Shown here piece by piece: positions 26,113 through 34,321 of a stretch of 64,000 nt of DNA (its first letter is position 1; each line of letters opens with the position of its first letter). The notes beneath the pieces are model-generated. The model did not search any database. It was not told the DNA's origin and saw only the letters and a program-made list of their open reading frames with translations. The position numbers and the translations under genes are program-made. The DNA is from Pararobbsia alpina (GTDB lineage Bacteria; Pseudomonadota; Gammaproteobacteria; Burkholderiales; Burkholderiaceae): NCBI RefSeq assembly GCF_902859895.1, contig NZ_CADIKM010000026.1, positions 1 through 64,000 of the forward strand. Direction: 5' to 3'.

Positions 26113-28548
26113 TCAGTTAAAAACCAGTTGTGCCGATGGGGAAACAAGCGGAACAACCGGCTGCGTGTTTGGGTGCCAGCCCAGCGAATCGGTCAAGGCC
26201 AAGCCCGGCCACCACGTCTTTCCATTAGATTTTCGTGGTTCGAAGCCGCGTTCACGGAGACGGCGACTCAATGTTTGTGAACTTGCGGCCTGAAAGCCGT
26301 TATCCATTGCCCATGACTTGTAGTTCGCATACAGCGCCGTTGACAGTGTTTCGCGAGAGACATCTTTAACCGTGCAGTCGGACAACCACTTGCCCGTGAT
26401 GTCTTGGTCCTGCCGGTACCCATCAGTCGCATCAGTGATCGCATGCGGCGTGTCGGCCAATCCGCGCTTCTTCCACGCGAGACAGCCTTGCAGCATCCAG
26501 CCAAGAATGAGCGGTGCTTCAATTTTCAGCGTGGACAGAAGCTGCGGGTCACGTTGATCAGCCGTGAACGTCTTATTGAACGGAACCAGTCGGACACGCC
26601 GCCAGATTCCCGAATCAACGCCATTGATCCTTGGTTGGTGATTCCCGGCCATAATCAGCTTCAACATCGGCGTGAATTGAAGCTGCGCACCGTAATTTGC
26701 ACGGACGGGCATTGTGTCACCGCCCACAAGACCCTTAACCAATGATTCAGCCATGCTGGCGTTGTCTTCAGTTTCGGAAGAAATTGCCAATCTCGCACCG
26801 ATCAAAGGCACAAGATCAGGTGTAGCGGCACCGGCCTGTCGTCTCGTTGCGCAAAGTGTCTCCGGTGCAATCGCACGGGCATAGTCGCCCATAACGTGCT
26901 TCAGGGTCTCAATGAACACGGATTTTCCGTTCGCACCATGGCCGTAGCAGAAAAGAAAAAACTGCTCTTCTGTCGAACCCGTCAATAGGTACCCGCAAAA
27001 CCGCTGAAGCCAGTCGATCATTTCGAGATCGTTGTCGAACACCTGCCTGAGAAATTGTATCCAGCGTATATCGTCGGTCGATGTTGCAATTGACGAGACG
27101 TTCAGCGACTTGGTGATGAGGTCTGTGGGCGTCGTCGGGCGTACTTCACCGGTATCGAGATCGATCATCTGTCTTGCGCCGTCAAACCCAATTTTTAGTA
27201 TATCGGCATCGATGCAAGAAGACGGCAAGCGAATCTCTTCGAAGTCTTGCAGCAATGACACGGACGCCTTGATCGTCTTTTCCTTATGAGACTGTCTCGA
27301 CCACTTCGCAAAGTGTTCGGCGTCCGTTAAATATTCACGAGCTTCGTTTAGGATCACCGTAGGTAACTTCATAGCCATTGCGCGGACCGAAGCGCCGTCC
27401 GTGTCCCACGTCCACGCTGTTCCGTCCCACTTCAGCCACTTTTTAACGTCGTAGACGTATCTCAACCGGTCGCCAACGAGATCAAGCATACGATACGCGT
27501 TGCCGAGTTCTGACAATGGGCGAGTGGTAGCCGTACCATCGCGGACGTCAGTTTTCGCCAGCGTCGGCACCGCAAAAAGCTCACGGATCGGCCCGGTCAC
27601 TTCGGTAAACGGAAGCGCCATTGCACCGATTGCCGTACTGATCTGACTGCCAACCACATCGATTCCGTCACATTGGTGCAGGTCATTGAAATCGCCATGA
27701 TCACGGCCATCGGCGAACGACGGATAGACAACCATCGAGTTATTAGCCACCGCCAGTGCCGCATTGGCAAACTTTGCACCCGCACCGGTTGAATCAAGAT
27801 CACCTGCAACGACGAGACGCGAATTTGGATAACACAAGCGCAGGTTTTCGGCGACAGTTGCAATGTTGCTGCCGGAAAAACAGATGACCGTGGGGTGGCC
27901 CGTTGCCTGATGCAATGAACAACCGGTGGCCCAACCTTCGCACAAGATCAACCGCGAACCATCCTCGGGATCACCCAAGATCAGACGCCCGGACTTCATC
28001 TTGCCTTTGGCGAGAAACCTCTTGCTGCCGTCATCGGCAATGAACTGCAAACTCTGTAATGCATAGTCTGGGCCATACACGGGCAGTACCAGCCTGCCAT
28101 CCGACGCCTGTCGTGCGCCGAAAGGCGTGACACTTTTGCGCGCCACATAAGGATGTGTCGCTTGTAGATCACTGCTTTCGGCCCACAACCGGCTGGCGGT
28201 TTGCATTGCTTCGGCCTGTTCTGCCGCACGTTCAACGTCTGCCTGTTGACGGGCCGCATCTGCTTTCGCCCAAGCAACCTGCCTTTCTTCATCGGTCGGC
28301 GGCGGTGCACCCGGATCGCGCTGCTGCCAGATGTAGGTAATGCCATTACGGTGATCGCCGAAGGCCGCACCAGTCCCATCGGGAAACAGCCTGCACCAAC
28401 CGGCATCGTCGCTTTGCTTGTCGTTCGTGGGGAACCGGACAAACCGACCGCGTTCCAGCTTGCGCGTCGGGTAAAGCATTTGCGCTTCGGCGAACGCTTC
28501 ATACAGGGATTGACAGAAGATTACATGTTTCTTTAACTGAAAAGACAT
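26113..28548 (-). CDS. P4-type primase-helicase (TOPRIM plus D5/SF3 helicase)
   Basis: This 811-aa replication protein matches the phage P4 alpha plan: origin recognition, primer synthesis and unwinding in one chain. The N-terminal zinc-finger/primase region is followed by TOPRIM motifs LILCEGWATGCSLHQATG and VVAGDLDSTGAGAKFANAA (about 200-270). A linker leads to the SF3-type ATPase with Walker A YGHGANGKSVFIETLKHVMG (about 534), Walker B-like ISSETEDN, and the sensor MAGNHQPRINGVDSGIWRRV. It should drive autonomous replication of the excised island. An iteron structure lies just beyond its stop. Confidence 0.92.
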   Translation of the reverse strand: MSFQLKKHVIFCQSLYEAFAEAQMLYPTRKLERGRFVRFPTNDKQSDDAGWCRLFPDGTGAAFGDHRNGITYIWQQRDPGAPPPTDEERQVAWAKADAARQQADVERAAEQAEAMQTASRLWAESSDLQATHPYVARKSVTPFGARQASDGRLVLPVYGPDYALQSLQFIADDGSKRFLAKGKMKSGRLILGDPEDGSRLILCEGWATGCSLHQATGHPTVICFSGSNIATVAENLRLCYPNSRLVVAGDLDSTGAGAKFANAALAVANNSMVVYPSFADGRDHGDFNDLHQCDGIDVVGSQISTAIGAMALPFTEVTGPIRELFAVPTLAKTDVRDGTATTRPLSELGNAYRMLDLVGDRLRYVYDVKKWLKWDGTAWTWDTDGASVRAMAMKLPTVILNEAREYLTDAEHFAKWSRQSHKEKTIKASVSLLQDFEEIRLPSSCIDADILKIGFDGARQMIDLDTGEVRPTTPTDLITKSLNVSSIATSTDDIRWIQFLRQVFDNDLEMIDWLQRFCGYLLTGSTEEQFFLFCYGHGANGKSVFIETLKHVMGDYARAIAPETLCATRRQAGAATPDLVPLIGARLAISSETEDNASMAESLVKGLVGGDTMPVRANYGAQLQFTPMLKLIMAGNHQPRINGVDSGIWRRVRLVPFNKTFTADQRDPQLLSTLKIEAPLILGWMLQGCLAWKKRGLADTPHAITDATDGYRQDQDITGKWLSDCTVKDVSRETLSTALYANYKSWAMDNGFQAASSQTLSRRLRERGFEPRKSNGKTWWPGLALTDSLGWHPNTQPVVPLVSPSAQLVFN

Positions 28549-28654
28549 GAGTTGTTGTACGCGGTGCTGCGTCTATAAATCAGCGGCCCCAGAAGTCCCG
28601 TTTACCGTTCACACGCAATGGCGTTGGATGACCTAAGCGCGTGGGTACAAAGCA

Positions 28655-28822
28655 GTCGGGGAAGCTGAATGATTTTCGATATGTTCCAGGACACCGCTTT
28701 GCAGTGATGGCAAAGCACAGCCAACGTTCGCACGAATGCAACGTAGGCTAAGTCAAGGAACTACTATTGGAATTCATATAGACGCGCAACCAGATGCGGT
28801 TGCTGCGTTGTGAGCGTTCAAT
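28655..28822 (+). repeat. diverged direct repeat, copy A
   Basis: Matches 29925-30084 at roughly 75-80 percent by eye, from GTCGGGGA through AAGCACAGCCAAC to the shared ATAGACGCG and TGAGCG segments near the end. Copy A lies upstream of the primase gene and copy B upstream of the primase-polymerase-like gene, so each may carry a related promoter or control region. Confidence 0.65.
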
Positions 28823-28984
28823 AAAAATGCCGAACGTCACTCACATAAGGTCTTCTTGGGATGCTCAACATCTCCGTGAACGATTCGCTCCCTCAAGAAA
28901 CGCTATTATAGCAAAAAGTGTCGCCACTGCCCACCGAAATGGTTGACAGTGCACGCCTTGTGTTGTATCGCGCCAACGTGAGTT

Positions 28985-29089
28985 ACGTCGCCCGACTGAA
29001 TTGACGACCGAAACAACGCTGGCCCGAGAGATTCCGTAATGCCGCGCCAAAGCACTCACCGTTTGGCCCGTCGCATACTTGCCCTTCAT
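28985..29089 (-). pseudogene. resolvase C-terminal HTH remnant
   Basis: Encodes KGKYATGQTVSALARHYGIS then RASVVSVVN, nearly identical to the last 30 residues of the intact resolvase at 30407-30973. No catalytic domain precedes it. It is a fragment left by duplication or recombination. Confidence 0.7.
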
Positions 29090-29122
29090 CTCTGACCGTC
29101 GGCTGTATGATCGCCACTGACA

Positions 29123-29848
29123 TTACTGCATATCCCAATTTTTGAATGACTTCGGGGCTTGATGTTCGAGAAAGTCCGGCAGCCAGTCGTATGCTTGCCC
29201 ACCTTGGTGTTCGACGACGAACTGATGCGACTGGGACGCGGGACAGGACGGAAACTGAATGCGCTGATTCCACGACATGTAGGACGAGTGGATGATGCCG
29301 CTCAGCAGGCAGAACCGCGTCGCAAAATTCATCGCGACAACCTTGAGATACTGTTTGGGTATCGGCGTGCGAAGTGCGACTATCAACTGATAGCTTCCGG
29401 TCGGATATTCGCTACAGAAGCAATGGCTGTGGGTGCTATACAGCCAGGATGCAAGCCCATCAACGCACGCGAGAATGTCTTTGGGTTGCGTGGAACCCCG
29501 GACTTTCTCGAACTTGAATGCGAGAAGGCTGCACTCTTGCGCGTGGTATGCGTGGAAATGACGTTGCGAGAACGTGAACGGTGAAAAGGTCGGACCGTCG
29601 TTCTTCTCTCTGATCTCTGGTGTGCGGCAGCGCATCGCCAATTCTTGGAACGATTCAGTCACGCGTTCCGGTACGGTCGTGGTTCTGTTCTTGAACCATG
29701 AGTACGTCACTGTGGAGCCGAATAGATCGTCGGCGCGATGATATACGTAGGAACCTTTTGCGGCGGGAGCACGCGTTGAAAGTTGAGTAGTTACTTGTTG
29801 CTGAGTTTTTTGGTTTTGATTGTTCAAATTCATTCTGAATGGCTGCAT
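29123..29848 (-). CDS. primase-polymerase-like (AEP fold) protein, catalytic site altered
   Basis: The 241-aa product has the pattern of archaeo-eukaryotic-type primases on plasmids and phages: DGPTFSPFTFSQRHFHAY, a strand LLAFKFEKV where the catalytic hhhDhD/E motif is expected, WLYSTHSHCF with the sTHSH motif, and YQLIVALRTPIPKQYLKVV. The first acidic residue of the catalytic strand appears replaced by Lys (FKFE), so activity is doubtful or the motif is shifted. A Gln-rich N-terminal tail precedes residue 30; ATG 29833 is an alternative start. It lies between duplicated flanks near the replication genes. The assignment is by eye and could be wrong. Confidence 0.5.
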   Translation of the reverse strand: MQPFRMNLNNQNQKTQQQVTTQLSTRAPAAKGSYVYHRADDLFGSTVTYSWFKNRTTTVPERVTESFQELAMRCRTPEIREKNDGPTFSPFTFSQRHFHAYHAQECSLLAFKFEKVRGSTQPKDILACVDGLASWLYSTHSHCFCSEYPTGSYQLIVALRTPIPKQYLKVVAMNFATRFCLLSGIIHSSYMSWNQRIQFPSCPASQSHQFVVEHQGGQAYDWLPDFLEHQAPKSFKNWDMQ

Positions 29849-29924
29849 CTATATGCCAGCATTCCCTAAGGTCGTGCGTGCCACCCCACAAAGGCAGTGA
29901 ATAGCCTGTGTGATACACGGCAAC

Positions 29925-30084
29925 GTCGGGGACGCTGATTGGTTTTCGATCTGTTCCCGGACATCGCATTGCAACGACGGCGAAGCACAGCCAACATGCG
30001 CACGAAGGCGACACCGGCTAGGTCAGGGAACTGAAAATATAGACGCGCCAACCAGAACGATTGCCGCGATGTGAGCGCTCAAGA
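29925..30084 (+). repeat. diverged direct repeat, copy B
   Basis: The partner of 28655-28822. The best-conserved stretch is GCAAAGCACAGCCAAC-like (GCGAAGCACAGCCAAC here), followed by CGCACGAA. It sits upstream of the primase-polymerase-like gene and, like copy A, lies near a resolvase-type HTH fragment. Confidence 0.65.
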
Positions 30085-30174
30085 ACTGAAAATTTCACTC
30101 CGCTCACTGAATGAATCGATGATTATACAGGACCTTGAAAGGATTGTCAACTACTTCACAAGCACGCCATTGTG

Positions 30175-30396
30175 CTATTCCAAAACAACATGGCAACGCG
30201 GTCCGTCGCTTGCATTGCCCGAGCGGTGTCGCACCCCAGCAACTGGCTGCGCCGCCACTCCTTCTCGCACCCGCATGATCGTCTGGCGGCTGGTCTTCAT
30301 GTCTCGGCCCAACTGCGCCACGAATGTCCGGCCATTCAAGCGTTCTACCACCACGGCACGTTGTTCTTCCGTCAGGGCTGAAGGTCTGCCAAACAC
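30175..30396 (-). CDS. short resolvase-type HTH protein or fragment
   Basis: A GTG-started frame of 73 codons begins MFGRPSALTEEQRAVVVERL and continues as a Hin/resolvase-type helix-turn-helix (RDMKTSRQTIMRVREG). It starts 10 bp after the stop of the intact resolvase on the same strand, with GAAGGGA just before the GTG. It could be a leftover C-terminus of another recombinase or a stand-alone small DNA-binding protein. The tail after residue 50 looks non-coding. Confidence 0.4.
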   Translation of the reverse strand: MFGRPSALTEEQRAVVVERLNGRTFVAQLGRDMKTSRQTIMRVREGVAAQPVAGVRHRSGNASDGPRCHVVLE

Positions 30397-30406
30397 TTCC
30401 CTTCGG

Positions 30407-30973
30407 CTATGGATTCACGACAGCGAGAACGCTGGCCCGCGAAATCCCGTACTGCCGTGCCAAGGCACTCACCGTCTCACCCGACGCGTACTTCGTCTTC
30501 ATCTCTTCACGTTTTGCGGGCGTGGTCTTGGACGGTCTACCGAGTACCTTACCTTCAGCCTTTGCACGTGCCAATCCGGCTTGCGTGCGCTCCACCAGCA
30601 GTGAACGCTCCATCTCCGCAACCGCAGACAGCATCGTGAGCATCAGCTTTCCGGCAGATGACGCGAGGTCCAGTTTCCCAAGTTGAAGCACGATGACCTC
30701 GATCTTGCGTTCGGCCAAGGTCCGCACCGTGCGCAACACGTCTTCGGCATCTCGGCCCAAACGGTCGAGACGAGAAACGACCAGCGTCTCGCAATCCCTG
30801 ATCTTGTCCAACATGGCGACGAACTGCGGTCGCTGCGACGCGTGCGTCTTGCCGCTGATGCCCTCGTCCGTGAACCAGTAATCGACCTTGTAACCAGCAT
30901 TCGCGATTTCCAGTCGCTGATTCTCGGTTGTCTGCTCCCGCGTGCTAACCCGGCCATACCCAAAGATCGCCAT
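30407..30973 (-). CDS. serine recombinase (resolvase/invertase)
   Basis: The 188-aa protein shows FGYGRVSTREQTTENQRLEI (nucleophile Ser10), WFTDEGISGKTHASQRPQF, LVVSRLDRLGRDAEDVLRTV, the E-helix MLSAVAEMERSLLVERTQAG, and the C-terminal GRPSKTTPAKREEMKTKYAS leading into a helix-turn-helix. All catalytic-domain motifs are intact. The ATG at 30973 is preferred; the frame extends to a GTG two codons earlier. It is a different subfamily from the recombinase at 23003 and is transcribed divergently from the methyltransferase operon. Confidence 0.92.
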   Translation of the reverse strand: MAIFGYGRVSTREQTTENQRLEIANAGYKVDYWFTDEGISGKTHASQRPQFVAMLDKIRDCETLVVSRLDRLGRDAEDVLRTVRTLAERKIEVIVLQLGKLDLASSAGKLMLTMLSAVAEMERSLLVERTQAGLARAKAEGKVLGRPSKTTPAKREEMKTKYASGETVSALARQYGISRASVLAVVNP

Positions 30974-31244
30974 AGGCACCCTAACGTGTCGGAAAAGGGC
31001 GTCAGAATATCAGCATCTGTCAGAAACGGTCAACCCTATATTTCCAACAGTCTGACCGCTGCGATTTCATCACTGTTAGCAAACGGTGGTATTCCTGCGA
31101 CGTCGTCGCCGACGTAACCCTCACCGCTGCTGCGCAACTCTTGGGACATTGCCGGACAGCCGCTGCGGCCGGAATATCAGGGCCTAGCGCCTGGTCCGAG
31201 ATGTTAAAGTTGCGTGCCAATACTTGCTGGAACTGAGAAAGAAG

Positions 31245-32288
31245 ATGGACGATACGGTAGCCGCCGCGAGGGAGCGCAAAACCCGCGAGACAAGCCCAAG
31301 CAAACCGAACGCTAAACCGAAAGCCGCGAAGGTGAATCCGAAGCCGCTCACTAAGGCGAACCCGAAGCCGCTCACTAAGGCGAATGCGGCCCTCGTCCCT
31401 ACCGTTGCAACGCATGAAGCGTTCACCCACCCGGAATTACGCAAAGTTGCCTTCTACTCGGATGACCACGTTCTGATCCTGAACATGGATGTGCGCGAGG
31501 CCATGACGCACCTTGCGAAGGCGGGAGTCAGTGTCAACTGCATGGTGACCTCTCCGCCCTTTTATGGACAACGAGACTACGAAGTAGACGGGCAAATCGG
31601 GCTGGAAGAGCACCCGCGACAATTCATTGAGAACCTCGTCGAATCCTTTGAATCGGCTAGGCCGGTTCTAGCCGAAAACGGTAGCCTATGGGTAAATCTT
31701 GGGGACACTTATTGGAGCGGAAAAGGCGAGCACAGGAGCGGCGAGAGCAAACAAAGTGCTCGTCGGTTCGGTCTTCGTCCGCAAGACAAGACAGGCGATG
31801 GATTGCTGTGCAAGCCGAAGCAACTGTTGCTGATTCCCCATCGCTTCGCCATCGCGATGCAAGACAAAGACTGGCTGGTCCGCAATGACAACGTTTGGGT
31901 CAAGCCTAACCCAATCCCGGATCAGGTTCGGGACCGCTGCTCAATGTCGCATGAGTACATGTTCCATATGGTCAAGTCTCGATGGTATTACTTCGATAAG
32001 TCCGCAGTCGGGCGAAAGTCTGATTCGGGCAGCGTACTGCCGCCGCCTGACACTTGGGAAATTGCACCAGCGCGAAATAGTCACCAGCACAAGGCACGCT
32101 TTTCTGAAGAACTGGTGCGCATCCCAATCCTAGCTACGACGCCTCCGGGCGGCGTAGTGCTCGATCCGTTCGGAGGTAGTGGAACCAGCCTCGCGTTCGC
32201 CAGAAAAAACGGGTTTAGGGCGATTGGGATCGACATCAAGAAAGAGTTCTGTCAGTTGATGGTGGACCAACTTACTGACGGCGAATAA
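31245..32288 (+). CDS. DNA methyltransferase, beta class (probably N4-cytosine)
   Basis: The 347-aa enzyme transfers a methyl group from S-adenosylmethionine to a DNA base. Motif order IV then I defines the beta class: TSPPFYGQRDYEVDGQIGLE (102 onward) holds the catalytic SPPF, typical of N4-cytosine enzymes, and LDPFGGSGTSLAFA (from 307) binds the cofactor. A Lys/Pro-rich N-terminal tail contains a tandem repeat. No target-recognition domain can be named. The frame opens at a TTG (31224); ATG 31245 is chosen after a purine-rich stretch. It is followed 22 bp later by an McrB-like gene and then a DUF2357 nuclease gene, so it is likely the protective enzyme of that restriction unit. Confidence 0.88.
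   Translation: MDDTVAAARERKTRETSPSKPNAKPKAAKVNPKPLTKANPKPLTKANAALVPTVATHEAFTHPELRKVAFYSDDHVLILNMDVREAMTHLAKAGVSVNCMVTSPPFYGQRDYEVDGQIGLEEHPRQFIENLVESFESARPVLAENGSLWVNLGDTYWSGKGEHRSGESKQSARRFGLRPQDKTGDGLLCKPKQLLLIPHRFAIAMQDKDWLVRNDNVWVKPNPIPDQVRDRCSMSHEYMFHMVKSRWYYFDKSAVGRKSDSGSVLPPPDTWEIAPARNSHQHKARFSEELVRIPILATTPPGGVVLDPFGGSGTSLAFARKNGFRAIGIDIKKEFCQLMVDQLTDGE
31335..31382 (+). repeat. 24-bp tandem repeat inside the methyltransferase gene
   Basis: Two adjacent 24-bp units (31335-31358 and 31359-31382) differ at one base and encode NPKPLTKA twice. They lie in the basic N-terminal tail and keep frame, so copy-number change would alter tail length by eight residues without inactivating the enzyme. 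Confidence 0.75.
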
Positions 32289-32310
32289 GACCCGCTCATA
32301 AGGGCATAAC

Positions 32311-34320
32311 ATGTCGAAGTTTCTCACTGCCGAGCGCCTGAAGGCGTCGGTCGAAGCGCTGTCTGACACCCAAGCTAAGGGGGCATTGCTCGACTTTCTG
32401 GTCGTCAAACGCACTATCGCCATCAAGGGGGCGGCCTCTGTTGCCATGGCGACGGGTGAGCCAGCTTTTGTTCAGGCCGCATGTGAACTAGCCTCTGTTC
32501 ATAACACCGCGCGACCCGCCCCGACTGCGGTGAAGGAATACTTTGTCCCATTCACCGTCAACACTGACAAAGGCGGTTTTCGAAAAGGGAAATGGTTCTC
32601 GAATGGGACCGGCTCAACCATCGGCGGCACAAGTTGGGCTAACGTGATTAGCCTCTCATCAGACTCGCCTCGTCAGGCAAGTCTCGCCGAAGGGTATGAC
32701 GCTCATCTTGCCGATCTCATGTTGAAAGAAGCAACGCGCGCGACTTCCAAACCCGCCCTGGGTGAATTGGCCGTTTGGACCTATCGTCACGCGGACATAG
32801 AACCGATACTCGGTTCGGAACCAAGTCCGCTTCAACGTGGGAAACTGCTTCAAGAGCGACTGATCGCCGACCTCGGACTGACCAACAACGAGATCGATGT
32901 GCTGTTCGACAAGCCCGAACTCGCTCTTGAGGACAGTGACCTTTCAACATCGGCGGCAGACCCAGCGAATTATTTGACCGGGCTGGCCGTGCTTGTTACC
33001 ACTACCGCAGCCCCTGCTGGGGTGGACTGCTCCTTGGACTTGGTCGCAGCGCTTGCCGCCAAACCTTTTGTCATCCTCTCCGGCACATCCGGCACCGGAA
33101 AATCTCGATCATCTTTGCGCCTTGCGGAAGCTCTTCAATCTCACTACGCAGGATCGATCAACGGCCAGATTTTTCAACTTGTGCCGATTGGCCCTGACTG
33201 GACATCACCGAAAAAGCTATTGGGATACCGTACTCCATTTGGGCCGACGCGGAAGCGGGCTGACGGTTCGGAGACGAACGAAAGCTATGAAATCACGGAG
33301 ACCCTGAGGATCATCCTTCGAGCGTGTCACAAAGACTCAACGAAGGTACCTCATTTCCTGATTTTTGACGAAATGAACCTTTCGCATGTCGAGCGTTACT
33401 TTGCGCCGTTTCTCTCTTTGATGGAGGCGTCAAATATTTTGGATGACGGAGAGAGTGCACCCATCGTGGACCGACAGGCCCTTGGCGTCATCAGCGAGAT
33501 TCTCGATATTGAGGATAAAGGGTCGCCGGAGGCTGAGTCTGCCCGTTTATTGGTCGAACGGGACCAACCGTTGACTCTTCCGCCAAACCTTTTTTACGTC
33601 GGGACGGTCAACGTCGATGAAACGACGTACATGTTTTCCCCAAAGGTCCTGGATCGGGCGCACGTGTTGGAGGTTCATGCCATGAAGCCAAGCCAATATG
33701 TGGCGGGCGGTGCTTCAGGTCCGTGTATCGATTTGGCCCCTGCAAACGAACTGTTACGTGGCGCTATCGATGACCGAGAAGTGCGGACGGCAAACAATGC
33801 TGATCCCACGGCCATCATTGACTTGCTTGCTTCGAAACATGGCGTCAACCATGGGGAACTACAGGCGGCCAAAGCACTGACCTTGAACGCGCTAGACGGG
33901 TGCTTCCATCTCCTCAGCCCGACCGGGTTTGAGTTCGGTTTCCGAGTCGTTAAAGAGGTCTACGAGTACCTTCACGTCTGGATCAAAGCGCAGCTTGGGA
34001 TGGGGCTGACACCCGCTGATGCGATGAAAACATGGAACGATGGTCTGGACCGCGCCATATTTCAGAAGGTTCTGCCGAAGATTCACGGCAATCGATCCGT
34101 CTTGGGAGACAGCCTAAAGGCGCTGGCGGCATTTCTCGACGGCGGTGACGGCAGCAGTGACCCCGCCGCTAAGTACACTTTGGGAGTAAACGCCGTGTTC
34201 CAGATTGCACCGGGCCAGGCGCTTCCCGTGTTGCCCCGCACGTTCAAGATCAGCTCGGCCAAACTGGACAGCATGCACTCGCGCCTAGTCACTCGAAACT
34301 ACACGTCTTTCATCAAATAA
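32311..34320 (+). CDS. McrB-like AAA+ NTPase of a restriction system
   Basis: McrB-type motors assemble as rings, read the modified or unmodified target and drive the McrC-type nuclease. The 669-aa product has a 250-residue N-terminal region that is the likely DNA-recognition part (contains FRKGKWFSNGTGSTIGGTSW), then the AAA+ module: Walker A LSGTSGTGKSRSSLRLAEAL (from 258), Walker B HFLIFDEMNLSHVERYFAPF (Asp353/Glu354) and sensor VGTVNVDETTYMFSPKVLDR. The start has AAGGG upstream. It lies between the methyltransferase and the nuclease gene on one transcript. Whether it uses GTP like McrB cannot be read. Confidence 0.85.
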   Translation: MSKFLTAERLKASVEALSDTQAKGALLDFLVVKRTIAIKGAASVAMATGEPAFVQAACELASVHNTARPAPTAVKEYFVPFTVNTDKGGFRKGKWFSNGTGSTIGGTSWANVISLSSDSPRQASLAEGYDAHLADLMLKEATRATSKPALGELAVWTYRHADIEPILGSEPSPLQRGKLLQERLIADLGLTNNEIDVLFDKPELALEDSDLSTSAADPANYLTGLAVLVTTTAAPAGVDCSLDLVAALAAKPFVILSGTSGTGKSRSSLRLAEALQSHYAGSINGQIFQLVPIGPDWTSPKKLLGYRTPFGPTRKRADGSETNESYEITETLRIILRACHKDSTKVPHFLIFDEMNLSHVERYFAPFLSLMEASNILDDGESAPIVDRQALGVISEILDIEDKGSPEAESARLLVERDQPLTLPPNLFYVGTVNVDETTYMFSPKVLDRAHVLEVHAMKPSQYVAGGASGPCIDLAPANELLRGAIDDREVRTANNADPTAIIDLLASKHGVNHGELQAAKALTLNALDGCFHLLSPTGFEFGFRVVKEVYEYLHVWIKAQLGMGLTPADAMKTWNDGLDRAIFQKVLPKIHGNRSVLGDSLKALAAFLDGGDGSSDPAAKYTLGVNAVFQIAPGQALPVLPRTFKISSAKLDSMHSRLVTRNYTSFIK

Positions 34321-34321
34321 C

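Larger units (their letters stand above)
28549..29122. other. gene-poor stretch upstream of the primase-helicase
   Basis: Apart from the duplicated segment (28655-28822) and a resolvase helix-turn-helix remnant (28985-29089), no gene is seen. The region must contain the primase promoter near 28550-28650 on the reverse strand, but no clear -35/-10 pair was found. Confidence 0.4.
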
